Shown here in pieces: positions 11,852-22,609 of a stretch of 64,000 nt of DNA. Under the pieces are notes generated by a model. It ran no database searches. It worked only from the letters and a program-made list of their open reading frames with translations, and was not told the origin of the DNA. The DNA comes from Sphaerosporella brunnea (Eukaryota; Ascomycota; Pezizomycetes; Pezizales; Pyronemataceae): assembly GCA_008704415.1 (NCBI GenBank), contig VXIS01000087.1, positions 1-64,000 of the forward strand. The letters are read 5' to 3'. Position numbers and translations under genes: made by a program. Numbering within the stretch: the first letter of the stretch is position 1; every line of letters starts with the position of its first letter.

Positions 11852-12031
11852 TCATCCAACGATGATCCCCCACGACCAGGACTCCTTGCGGTCTAGCCAG
11901 ACTTCGAGTAAACTTTTACGGCCATTTTCGGCTTTCGGTTGTTTGATTGTCAAGACTTCGGAGAAAGACATACGGCCTGCTTCTTCCTCATGCTCTCTAA
12001 AGAGGATATTGGGAGTACCTGGATCTTCCAT
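11852..12031 (-). CDS. Possible small protein gene (59 residues)
   Basis: An ATG-initiated frame encoding MEDPGTPNILFREHEEEAGR followed by MSFSEVLTIKQPKAENGRKS. Composition is protein-like rather than random, and it ends SWSWGIIVG. No domain is recognised. A CRE-like tgacgtcatgac lies about 70 bp upstream on the same strand. It could be a short gene, one exon of a longer one, or a chance frame. Confidence 0.3.
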   Translation of the reverse strand: MEDPGTPNILFREHEEEAGRMSFSEVLTIKQPKAENGRKSLLEVWLDRKESWSWGIIVG

Positions 12032-12248
12032 TGCTGGAGTTGGATTTGTTTTGTGGGAGCGGAGGTGAGGGGTGGTGGAGTTCGAGCTGGAGTTTTGCGT
12101 GACGTCATGACGCATGTGAAGGTTGCACCTCGAAGTGCGGTCATAGCTCTCACTCGACCGCCCGCCCCAGTCCGCTGCTGGGGTGGGTGACCGCCATCAC
12201 CAGCCGAATAGGCTCCTTACAGGGTGAATCCTTAATCCCCATCCCCAG

Positions 12249-12412
12249 AGAAAAAAAATACAGCCAGTCCTGCCTGCCTACAAGAAAAACAAAACCTTCC
12301 GCCCCGGCCCAAGAGAGCACGCGGGGCGAAGAGGAGAAACCCCCCGTGGCTGGATTTGAACCGGGGCCCAGCAGTCGTACCGCGGGCATCTTACCGATTG
12401 CGCCATAGGAAA
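12249..12412 (-). mobile_element. tRNA-derived SINE, copy A
   Basis: Read on the minus strand, a degenerate tRNA head is followed by a body and a T-tract. The head has an A box (TGGCGCAATCGG, 12394-12405) and a perfect B box (GGTTCAAATCC, 12352-12362). The body shares GGGGCGGAAGGTTTTGTTT with a second copy at 62120-62312, and both end in a T-tract followed by CT(C)TGG. The stems of a real tRNA do not form, so it is not a tRNA gene. Pol III promoters look intact. No target duplication was seen. Confidence 0.65.
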
Positions 12413-14640
12413 GTTTTTATCGATGGGATAGGAATATAGGGGGGTATGAACTGCTGCACGACAGCAACTATACGACTACTTCAGACAGTTCAGACGCCGA
12501 CAAAGACCAAGAGAAAGATCAGAGAACAACAAAAGCAGGCCCCAAGCACTGGGAGCCAAGCATCGCAAAGCGACGTCGATGGCTTCGAAATTCCAAAGAG
12601 TTGGATTGGCTCAAGTGTTTCTCGATCAACACCATTGAGTGCTGTGATGCGATTACTCGCCGGTCGAGAAATCTCTCTCTCAACATCAACGACGAGATGG
12701 CATCGTTCGGCCCCGGAAATAAATACCGACGTCCCTAACTTTCGTCTTGCTCACTTACGTACTCTTCACTCCCTCACTCGCCGAATAAGTGACTGCTGGG
12801 CACCGCGCCACCAACGCACGCTCCGTTCAGCATTCCTCACACCAGTCGCTCTACAGTAAACTACCGAGCCACCACTTCGTCCGTTTACTTCACATCACTC
12901 GTCGGTCTCGCACGAACTCGTTCAACAGCTTCACCCGAACTTTCGTGACTCAAAAAAATCACTAACGGCCTCGCTTTCGCATCAGCTTCGATCGCTTCTT
13001 TTTACCTCTTCGCTCCTTCATACTGCAGTCCAACGTGATCAATACCAATCGATCACGTTGCCTTCCAACATACAGACACTCGATCCAATCATCTTCAACT
13101 CGTTTTCATCGCCATCACGGTGAACGAGAACAAGATCCCGAACATTATGCCGGCAACGGTGCTCATACCTCGGTCACGACGACCATAAACGAGATGGTTG
13201 GACACAGACCCTTCTGGGAGTTGAACCACTCGGACTGGAACTTTAAATTTAGGTGAGTCTCTTCTCCATCTTACAGTAATGCTGCCTTTCTATCTTCAAT
13301 CCCCTACCTCCTCTAAGTCCTTTCGAACGTCATCTAACAACTCCAAGTTCCTTCTAGATGCCACCTCTAGATCTGAGAAATACTATGTACATACGAGCCA
13401 TAGTGAGGGAGAATTTGATTTTTTTTTTGATTTTTTTTTCACTTGTTGCGTGCCGAGTGCGTAATGGTTGTGGCCTCTTCTCATCATCGAGCATCGTCCG
13501 TAAGTCCACCCACCTCGAAGCATTGAACAACGGATACTAACCGCATTGACAGCAACCGAGCGGGCCGCAGACAACACTTCGGTGCTTATTCACGAAGCGT
13601 CATCGAACGACTAGGGAACGCTGGGATTTTTTTGTTGTACTCACTACTTAGTACTTGGTAGCGACGACTCCCTTCAGTGGAGTGCTACAGCCTTGAAGCT
13701 TCTCCATTGTCACCTGTCGTGTTATTTAAACTTGTTGGGTGTTTGGTGTGCGCATAGACTTATAAGCATGTGTGTGGTCATATCCAATAACCTGGGTAAC
13801 AAATTAGAGTGCACACTTGTCACGTACCCTTGGGAGGTCGTCCGCCGCCTCCGCTGTGGAGAGAGCCGTGCTTGGCCCAACTGAGCGCGAGGCCACCGCA
13901 GTCGCAGCGGACACAACCGACGGTATTCCATGTATTTATGTACATAATACAGGCCGCTCTCCTCCGCGATTGCATGGAGCCGGCCATGTTCATGAGGGTG
14001 GCCACCTCTCGCGGCGCTTGAACATCTGATTCACATCGCACGGACGGACGGACAGGCCAAAAAAAAAACGGCCATCAGCGGAGATAAAACACGACACCCT
14101 CACTTCCCCTCAACTGATATCCAAGCGGTGAAGCTGGGTATGTATAAAAAATTCCACTCCACCTCCCTGCCTAACCACATGTGGTGGCGGAATCCTCCCA
14201 TCGCCGTTGGAAACACCAGATTTTACGCCGCTTTCAACACAACCGCAACCAAAAAATAACACGAAAGCGCTCTCTGGATGCGTAGATAAGTAGCAACAGA
14301 TGGATTCTAGAGAGCAAAAATTACAGAAAAGTTGAAGGGTGAGGCGCAGTAGCGGGTGTTTCAAGCGGGAAGTGGACCACTTTCGGACTGTAGCGAGTGA
14401 TTTCTAGTGAAGCGCAGCCGCAAGCTTTTTTTCCGGCCCCGCGCTCCCTCGTCCACCGCCGCGCCCTCGTCCACCGTTGCGGGCGCCCCAATCCCCCCCT
14501 TCCGCTCCCTCTTTTCCCGCGAGCGGACACATAGTCTATCATTCGATTCTCCTGAAATAGGTTTAGTTGAGCGGCAAGAGAAGTGGACCCGGAGGGCAGG
14601 TTACAGGATTCCGCCACCACACACTGGTAACTCACGGACG
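12413..14640. other. Long gene-poor stretch
   Basis: It holds the second copy of the 11.7-kb repeat (12496-12642), a perfect 10-bp inverted repeat with a 10-nt loop (13031-13060), and a possible intron (GTGAGT near 13255 to an AG near 13357) between short frames that I cannot support as a gene. A T-rich run lies at 13418-13440. No recognisable protein is present. Confidence 0.4.
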
Positions 14641-14930
14641 TCTTAACGGAGTGTACTCGCCTGTCCGAGTGTTCCCCAAACACCCAGAGATCGAGACTGC
14701 GGAGTTAATGGTCGCCTGGAACCCCATTTTCGAGCCGCGGTGACAGCGGGGCCTGGGTTGTCACAGCAATCGCGAACTTATTGGGATGATGATTGGCGGC
14801 ACTCTGGAGGCCCCTTTCCAGACCTATATCGCAGACATGTGCTAGGTCTTTGGAGACATCCAAGATGTCACAAAGGTGATGCCGAGACTCGTGGACCGAA
14901 GAAGAAATCGAGATGTTCAAGCTATGCGTC
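14641..14930 (+). pseudogene. Decayed fungal GDSGAWV-type gene fragment
   Basis: Three frames each carry part of one plausible protein: VYSPVRVFPKHPEIETAEL in one frame up to about 14740, GDSGAWVV at 14739-14762 in another, then GMMIGGTLEAPFQTYIADM and VFGDIQDVTKV in a third with a TAG between them. The GDSG-W-V pattern with a following GMMIGG and YIADM-VFGDI is typical of a trypsin-like segment that recurs in uncharacterised fungal proteins. At least two frameshifts and stops show it is dead. It lies just upstream of the LINE fragment. Confidence 0.5.
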
Positions 14931-15789
14931 ATCCTCACCCATGGGCTCTTTGACGCCCACTCGCCCGCCATACACAATTCTTCAAGCCGTATCGTGTACC
15001 GCAAAAACGTTGCAACTCTCCAGGTGGGTGATCAGTTCGTTGTGCTGATAGGTCAATGTACTGATATCACTGTAGGATCTTACAAACGTGATTAAGGAGG
15101 CGTTTAGCTTCAAGGCTTCAGAAGCCGCCCCTAACCTGATTCAAACTTCGGTTCTGGTCTCAGGAAAATATATGGAGATGATGCCGAGAGTGGGAGGAGC
15201 ACGCCGCGGATAATAGGTTCTCATATGCCTATGTGAACCCTAAGGAACAGGGGTATCTTGTGCGTATTTCGAAGGAGAAGTGGCCTGGTGGAGAGTGGTG
15301 TGTACACCCAGCGAACGAGCATCCGGTCACGCAGCTTACCGTCCTCAAAAAGCAGCACCTAGCTTCGTTTAACCGGCTGAAAATCGAGGTGCTATCGCCT
15401 CGGTTTAAAGCCTAGTTCACGAGCATCAAAGTTGACGTCTCTATATTTTTGACGGCGGACCCTCCGGCCCGGCTGCTGGACGCGCTGAGAGCGGTTACTC
15501 ACATGGATTGGAGATTAGTGACCCTTCGCAATCACCACCAAGGATAACCACCCACTGATAGCAGCATTCCTGCTGCAGACTGCTGGCGCGGACGATTGGA
15601 CTCACGTCAACCTTGCCTGGGAGGACTGCTACCCGGTCTGGTGCAAAGGAATTCTGACCGGTAAGAACCCCACTGCCTGGAACGGATGTGATGTAGGTGA
15701 CTGATCGGATGGTCCAGTAAAACACCTGAAGGATTATCTCGTGGTCGCTGGCACTCAGAGACGATGAATGTGGCAGGGCTGTTGTAACT
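14931..15789. other. Gene-poor stretch with decayed coding-like frames
   Basis: Short frames such as GYLVRISKEKWPGGEWCVHP (about 15248-15307) look protein-like and may be relics of the same decayed gene or of another one, but they are broken and not recognised. Confidence 0.3.
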
Positions 15790-16410
15790 GCGAATGCGAT
15801 GAAGCTGCTTGGGCCTACTACCGCAGACCCAGAAAGCCCAACCACGTTGCAGCAAAGGCCTCCAAGGCCGTCGCCTCACGGTTCTACCAGCTGAGGCTAA
15901 ATAAGGCGCCGACCGCCCCGTACCTCCTACGGACGGGACGCCGAACAGATGACAAGTGCTGGTGGTGCGGAAAGGGGGCGCCCCTCAGACTTCGCAGCCA
16001 TCTCTTCAAGTTTTGCAGGAGATGGAAGGCAGAGCAGATGGTGCTGTGGAAAGCGGTCAAAGACGCTACCCGGGAGGGTGGGAGACCGAAGCGCTGGCCG
16101 TCCACCTCGGTGGTCGATCTGCTGGCGGACGATAGGTGCATGGAGGCAGTGTTGGATTTCCTTCGCAGTACCAATATTGGATGTTGGCCCGACAAAGGCA
16201 CCATGTAATGACCTCTACATTTCCTTGGTGTGTGTGTCTTATCCGGTGCGATTTCTCCTTTGTCTATTTCCTTAGGAGGGCCGCAGGCCCCGGTAGCGGG
16301 TCTCTTATGACCCTGGGGGGGGGGGGGGTAGCATAGTCTCTTCTCTTCCCATATGTCATGGCCGCAAGCGGCCGAATACAATATGATTAAAACAAAAAAT
16401 AAAAAAAAAA
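15790..16410 (+). mobile_element. LINE 3' fragment (subfamily A), 5'-truncated
   Basis: The last about 125 codons of a non-LTR retrotransposon polyprotein end at 16208. The segment RFYQLRLNKAPTAPYL precedes a zinc finger, CWWCGKG...HLFKFC (pattern C-x2-C...H-x4-C), then LADDRCMEAVLDFLRSTNIG. The same order occurs at 47.8-48.5 kb. A 3' UTR follows, with a G-run, a hairpin GGCCGCAAGCGGCC (16360-16373), then GAATACAATATGATT and an A-rich tail to about 16410. Truncation at the 5' end is the usual outcome of incomplete target-primed reverse transcription. Assignment to a Tad1-like fungal clade is an inference. Confidence 0.75.
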
Positions 16411-16980
16411 TCGTCACGAAGGACCCACTGGTGATGTGGAACGCCATTGGTTACCTGCTAAAAATAGGCAGCACAAGCAGCATCTAGAGTGCATGGGGAG
16501 TATAAAGTCGAAGCGTTCCGGCCGATTTTTCGCCTTGAAAGGTCGGAAAAGGGGGATTCTGACCCACTTTCCGTGTAGCATCATGTAAAACGGTCGAAAT
16601 CCAGTGAAAACTCGTCGAGGCCAACGATGTCGCCGGCGGCGCTGAGATGGTCAGGCTGCGAGAAACTCTCGGCGGCTGCAGCACTACCTACTGGAGCATT
16701 GTGCGTGTACAGCTGGCTGTGCTGAGCGGTTGTCGGGGAGTTGTGACCCTAGCTAGCCTTAAATGTACTTAGAGGAGGTTTGAAGGTTCTCGTAAACGAT
16801 GGTGGTGGTGGTAATAAAACTTAAAACTTCCACCAGTTGTGGTATAAAGAGGAAATGAGGGAGGGGGAGGGGGGGAACCTCAAGTTGATTCACTTGTGAG
16901 CACCCGGTCGGCAAATTGCACAATCGCGATCAACATTTGGATTCTACTGTATGCCTGAAGTACAGCCGCAACCTATTCAT
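16411..16980. other. Intergenic downstream of the ABC transporter gene
   Basis: No gene seen. G-rich stretch (about 16855-16876) and GGT repeats (about 16800-16811). Confidence 0.4.
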
Positions 16981-19831
16981 CTAGTTCCCGCCCAGATCCT
17001 TCTCAGTCGTAATAGCAGCATCATAGCTCTCTCCATCCTTCACCTCAGGACTAGCAGGCTCAGCAATATCGGCATAGCTTTCTCCCATAGCGCTCACATC
17101 TCCCTGACTCTCAGCCAGCGCCTGGCTCTTCGTAACATCTGCAAAACTCGCGCTCATCTCAGACGGCGCAGTTTCCACCGACTCAGGAGTAGTCTCCTCC
17201 TGGTGTTGCGTGGCGGCAGAAGCTTCGCCCTCCCTTACTTCCGCCGCTTTGGCCTCTGAGAGGATGCTATATGCAAAGTCCGGGGTGACAGACTCTGCAT
17301 AGCTCTCAGTCCCGATGAAAACCTCTTCGTCGGGCAGTTCGCCGCCTTCAACCCAAACCTTTGCCAACGCCGCCTTGACTTTCTCAAGCCGCTCTCGCAT
17401 CGCCTTTGCATCTTTGACGCGTTCTCTCAGCATCTCCAGTTCGCGCTCTACCTCGCCTCGTTCCTGTTGTCCGCCAATTCTTTCCATTGCCCACCCACCC
17501 TCGCCGTCCAGACTCAGCTGGAAGGTGTGGTATTTCTTGAGGCTGGCGCGGGTGGAGAGGGTGACGAGGGTAATTCCCTTCTCCTTACAGACGGAGTACA
17601 AGACGCCCTCGACATCCGAGGAGACAGCAGAAGTGGGTTCGTCCAGCACCGCGAACGCCGGAGAATGGTAAATCACCCTCGCGAGTGAGATGCGTTGTTT
17701 CTCTCCACCAGAAAGAACATCTTTCCACTCCTTTTTTGTGTCCCACCCACCCTCTCTGTCAGGGAGGTAAGAGAGCCGAACTGCTTTTAACACAGGGATC
17801 AGATCCCAATCCGACACTCCAGCGGCACGCATATCCGCTTCAGTGTGCGGGTAGATAACCTGGTCTCGAAGTGTCCCCTGCGCCAGATACGGTTTCTGAG
17901 GGAGAAACATGATTCCGCCGAGGTCGGCCGTGACGGGGTCTTCCTTTAGACCTGCGTTGGAGACGTTGCGAGGCCGCGAAATGAGACCGCGGTATACCGG
18001 CCATAGACCGGCAATTAGGCGTGCGACGGAGGTTTTGCCAGCGCCGTTGGGCCCGGATATCAGCAAATGGTCGCCGGGTCGGATAAGGATGTCGACGTCG
18101 TCAACTAAAATTTCGCCGCCGTGCGGCCATACGCTGGGGACAACGATGGGGACGCCCTCCAGACGAATCCCGGTGAAGCCGTAGTGGAGGGTCCCCTGGA
18201 TGTCAGCGAGGGAAAAGAGCTCAGGCCGCGGAGACGAGTAGGAGTGGGAGTGCACTCTGTGTAGTGTGGACACGAGGGAGTAGACACGACTTGTGTAGCC
18301 CGCCAATTCGGAGAGGTCTTTGATAGAATACATCATCCTTCCTCCCGCATCAGCAAGGGAGAGCATCAACCGTTTGTTGGTGATGAAGGCACGCATGCGA
18401 TCCTTCTCCTTTCCTCCGGAAGTGGGAGAGCCGAGTTCTACGAGTCCTCCTAGACCGCCCCAAGCAGGGAGGAACACGGGCATAGAAGAGAATAAATATC
18501 CCAGCGCGGACCAGGAGTATTTGAGAACGAAATCTTCAAGCATGTTGTAGCGGATTTTCATGCCGTAGATACGCTCCATTAAATGCTTCAGTTCCCGGAA
18601 GCCTTGGTCGAGGAAGCCCTGCTCCATATCTGCACCACCATAAAAGGCGATTTCTTCGGCATTGGCGATTATGCGGGAGTGCAGACCGCGAAATTCGCCT
18701 TCTCGCCGGCCCTGGGCAGCTGCGAGCTTGCCGAAGGGTGGACTGAGTTTTCGGAGCATCCAGGCGCTGCCGATGTAATTCACCATGATTCCGGCGAAGG
18801 AGAGACCACCGAGTGCTCGATATAGTTGGTAATTGAAGACCACAAGATCAAGGAAAGGCTTTCCGAGTGATGAGTACAAGGCAGCAGCATTGTCACAAAA
18901 CAGCGGGAGGTCGGAGGTAATGAATTGGTCTGCGCCACCACCTACGAGACCGCCATCGAGGTTTTGAACTTTATAGTAGCCCAAGTTGTCGTTTAGGTAA
19001 AGGTCGTGAATATATCGCGTCAATCGGGTTCGGAACGCTATTGAGATTTTGGCTTGAAGGTATTTGATCTTGTGACATCAGCAAAGTCCCCACAGACAGA
19101 TGAGTGAAGCTCTACCATCGCATTACAGTATACCGCCGGTCCTCCGACACCTAGCCATTTGACTATTCCCCACGAGAAAGCTTTACCGTTGCCGGCAACG
19201 AGATCTCTGACAATCTCACCGTCTAGCCTCGCGACAACCAACGACAGATACGTCCTCGAGACTAGGAAAATCGTATGTAGAAGCAGCAGGAAGCTTTCCT
19301 TACTCGTCAACCTCGGGATCATGATGCTGAGCAAACTGAGCAACTGGTGCAAAAACGCCAGATTCAATCCAGGCTTCGTATTTATTGGCGGGCCCTCTCC
19401 ACCACCACTACCGCTGGCACGTCTAAAATCCCTGCCTCCTGGGGGTTCGAGAAATAACCGTCGATGCGCATCAAACGTCGTAGCTTTCGTTGGCCGTATC
19501 GTAACTTTGGCATTCTTGGTTTTGTAGGGGACATATATCACTCGAACTCCTGCAGCAGGGCCGCTAGTTAGCAGCTGGTAGGTATTGCGCATGAACGGAC
19601 ATGCAAACCATCATTAAGCTTGACCTCAGAGTTCCGCCGTATCAGCGCTCGGCCCTGCCGCTCTTCGGCCCGTTTCCGTGCCAGCCGTCGCTTCTGGTAG
19701 TAGCCGCCTGCTGCCGCGGCCAACACTGCTGCCAATAGTACGCGCGAGTACTTTGGCGCTTTCCGGAGAAGCTCAAGGTACTGCTGTAGCAGAGATGAGA
19801 GTGCTGGGCGCAGCGTGGACTGGTTCGCCAT
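16981..19831 (-). CDS. Peroxisomal long-chain fatty-acyl ABC half-transporter (ABCD family, PXA-like)
   Basis: Three exons on the minus strand, 19609-19831, 19116-19549 and 16981-19068, give 914 residues. Introns of 59 nt (donor GTTTGC, branch GCTAAC) and 47 nt (branch GCTGAT) are set by restored family motifs: VKLNDGVRVIYVPYK and PAVYCNAMIKYLQAKISIAF. Residues 30-45 are a hydrophobic N-terminal segment. The transmembrane domain follows, with the ABCD-type NAEEIAFYGG loop near 355. Nucleotide-binding motifs: Walker A GPNGAGKT 558-565, signature LSGGEKQ 671-677, Walker B with DEPTSA near 695-700. ABCD dimers import activated long-chain fatty acids into peroxisomes for beta-oxidation. Which of PXA1 or PXA2 it matches is not certain. 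An acidic, Glu/Ala/Ser-rich tail of roughly 140 residues after the ATPase domain is longer than usual. Confidence 0.9.
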
Positions 19832-20187
19832 TGTTGAGGCTATAATCAGGTACTACGGCGACGGCGAGGACTTGGTGGCGCGCATGTGAAGACTGAAGCT
19901 GGAAGGGAGTTCGGTGAGAGGAGGTAGGGACTTGCACCGGAAGGAACACACAGCGGCCGCGTGGGAAAGGCGATTGAATGTATTCAAATACGAATGCTTC
20001 AAACGTGGTAGCAATATTTTCTTTCCAGTCTGGGGGGATGATGATGTCTGGGGAAGCAGTCTGTCTATCACGAGTGGACTGGTTTGTTCGCAGTTCCAAT
20101 TCCCGAGGCATGTGAACACGAATGACGATCGTAGGGTTAGGGGCAACATGACAGTCCTCCATCAGCAGCACCGCCACCACAGACACG
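19832..20187. other. Promoter region of the ABCD transporter gene
   Basis: No gene seen. It lies between the transporter start and a LINE tail. Confidence 0.4.
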
Positions 20188-20490
20188 TACGGACAAAAGA
20201 GACGGAGGATGAATGCATCCATCATGCCCTGTTGTCTGGTGAACGCTGTACGGAGGCGGTGATGGCTTTCCTAGACAGCACCAAAGTTGGACTATGGCCG
20301 GCTGAGGCCTAAAATTGTTTCTTCCTTTTCCGTATGTTTGGTCACGAATCTCCTTAGTGCGCGTTTACATCTGGTGCTCTCGTTTCCTTTGGAGGCCCCA
20401 CAGTCGGACTCCGAGCCTAGGGGCGGCTTTGCTTCCACGTTTATGTATGTCATGGCCGCGTGCGGCCGAATACAATACGATTGAGACAAA
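20188..20490 (+). mobile_element. LINE 3' end (subfamily A), short fragment
   Basis: The last about 30 codons of the LINE protein, with LLSGERCTEAVMAFLDSTKV, stop near 20309. The same 3' UTR as at 16.2 kb follows, with hairpin GGCCGCGTGCGGCC (20454-20467), then GAATACAATACGATTGAG. The zinc finger and everything upstream are missing. Confidence 0.7.
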
Positions 20491-21480
20491 AACCACAGAC
20501 ATGTGTCGGCTCGCTGCCATTGCGTACGGGTGGATTGTACTCTTCAGTTTTTTTCTTCTTCGGAAATTCTGAAGAAGAAAAAAGAGATAAAAAAAGCGGA
20601 AGATTTCCGCCAGGCAGGCCTGAAATCGCGACGTCTTAGCTCCGATTTATGTCCGCAAAGGAGATGGCGTCTATTGCGATCTAGGAGGATGCGCAATGCT
20701 CACATTGTTTGCAGCGGGTTCCCGGCGGAAGTGCGGTTGCAGCTTGACGGCATCTGGCCTTGAGAGGATCGTTTCAAAAGTGCGGGCTCCCCCAATCGAT
20801 CGTTGGGGAATCAGCATTTCCGCAAGAGATCTGCCACGAGGAATACTTTCCTCCAATCAGAGTGGCCAGTTTCAATTCGAATATTCTGCACCCAAGGAAC
20901 ACATCACATATGGCACGCCTGGGCGGATATCGCAATGATGTGGGGCTTAAGTGGCCAGTGAGGAAGGTGAAGCAGAAAGAGACGAGATGCGTTTTGTTGC
21001 TGGAAATGTGAAATCATCGGTGGTGATTGGTTGTTATCATTGAAGATTTGGCGTCAGAGCGTCGTCAACCCCAAAAGACATCCAGTTCAATGACGATACG
21101 GTTATGTTGGCTTTCATATTGCGAATTGTAAAGCCACGAGGGGTGAGGGCAGCCAACCCGATATTCAAGTAGTAGTATCATCTCCGTCTTTGTTGCAGGT
21201 AGGAAATAGCGCGCGCTGGGCTGTGGGGTTGTCATACTAACGCGCTGTTGCGCAATTGGCTCTATGTGCCGCCACGGATGCAAGTTATCAGACGGCAGCG
21301 AACCGGCCCAAGTTGAATAGAGAACCACCCAATTGGCGTAGCATTCAAGAACAGAAACCAATCGAATTTGCAGTTCAGACAACCCATAAACGCCCAGCAT
21401 GATCAAGCTACAGAGCTCCCAAATCTCAAATATAACAGAAAACTATCAAGCAACTCTCTGCCGGTCCAATATTCTTCAGC
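20491..21480. other. Intergenic, no supported gene
   Basis: I see no convincing gene; frames are short and unlike proteins. A short inverted repeat (tcttcggaa/ttctgaaga) lies near 20550-20575. Confidence 0.4.
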
Positions 21481-22369
21481 TTATTCCTCTCCATCTCCTC
21501 CTTCATGATCCTCTGCCTCACTCATAGGCCTCTTCAACGCCGGTGTCTTTTCTTTGTCCTTTCCCCTATCCTTCTTTCCCATCGAGGCAAACACATTCTT
21601 TTTCGGCTTCACCTCCATCTTCCTAGCGACCTTGGCCGGTGCAGGTACTGGTGCTGGTGTTGCATCCTTCTCCTCCTCTCCACCCTTGGATTCATCGTCC
21701 TTCTCGGCCTCCGCCTTGGGACTGGCCTCTGCCTTAGGACTCGCCTCCCTCTTCTTCCCAAACTCAACACGACCTTCTCTCCCTCCTCTCTCACCAGCTC
21801 CTTCGGCCTGTCGTCCTCCTGGAGCTTCCTCTGCGTCTTCACGAGTTCCGCCATCTCTTAGATTGCGCGCCGCTCCCTAGTCTCATCTTCTCGCTCCATA
21901 CGTTCCTTCTTCTTCTTCAAAAATTCCTGTCTCTTCAAAGTATCGGGGGAATTATCGATCCACTGGATCATAAGACCGCCTTTCTCGCCCTCCTCAACTC
22001 TACAGATTCCCTCTCTTCCCAGATGCTTCGTGAGCTCGCCCAGCGTGACCCACTTGGCCGAGTTCATGTGTACGTGTTCCTTGTTCACGATGTACTCTTG
22101 GTAGAAGCGATTCGCATCGATTTTCTTTTCGCCGTGACTCGTCCGGAGCAGCGTCAAGAAGTCCCGCTTGAACTATACGCTGTACTGCTCGATGAACTTC
22201 TTGGGATCCTCCCCCACCAGAAGCATCTGCCGGATGTGTGGCATATGAACCCGTTCTCGTTGCGCATTTTCCGCTCGCATACTTGGGAATATCACCGCAG
22301 GCGCTGGTGGCCTTTGGCTTTCATTTTTTTGGCGAGGTGCTTAGTGGTGCTAACTTCGGCGCGCGGCAT
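21481..22369 (-). pseudogene. KIN17-like DNA/RNA-binding protein pseudogene
   Basis: The full length of a KIN17 gene can be traced on the minus strand: N-terminus MPRAEVSTTKHLAKKMKAKG, zinc-finger region, winged-helix segment FLTLLRTSHGEKKIDANRFY, then a Lys/Glu-rich tail ending near KKNVFASMGKK. It is broken repeatedly. A TGA (22292-22294) sits where the Trp after RLR is expected. The next Cys of the zinc finger is a Ser (TCC, 22286-22288). About 16 nt are missing near 22233-22240, shifting the frame after the finger. A TAG lies at 22173-22175 and a TAA at 21858-21860, and one base is lost near 21760. KIN17 normally acts in nuclear RNA processing and DNA damage response. It shares a 240-bp divergent promoter region with the uS4m gene. 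Introns cannot explain these breaks because they fall inside conserved motifs; sequence errors remain possible. Confidence 0.8.
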
Positions 22370-22609
22370 GATTGGCGGTTGTGCGGGGATATAAGGCGCG
22401 GCGTGCAAGAGGATTCGGTTCGTGGATTTGGAGGTTCGGTGATCGGTGATCGTGGTTGTTGAGGCTGGAAGACAAGCAGGAACCCTAATCCCAACGCCAC
22501 ACGACCCCTTGTATGTGTCAGCACGACGCCCTGGTAACCCGGAGAAATTCACGACTCCCGCAGCGCTGCAAGAACCCCCACCATCACCCAGCGTGTCGTC
22601 GCAACCAAA

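Noticed and set aside
12249..12412. A functional tRNA gene at 12.3 kb
   Set aside because: A and B boxes are present, but the T stem and anticodon arm do not pair and the body matches the 62-kb repeat; a SINE fits better.
12446..13600. A multi-exon gene between 12.4 and 13.6 kb
   Set aside because: Possible donor and acceptor sites exist, but the frames do not form a recognisable protein and overlap a diverged repeat.
22260..22300. An intron removing the TGA in the KIN17 copy
   Set aside because: The stop lies inside the conserved zinc-finger start; any intron there would remove the metal ligands.
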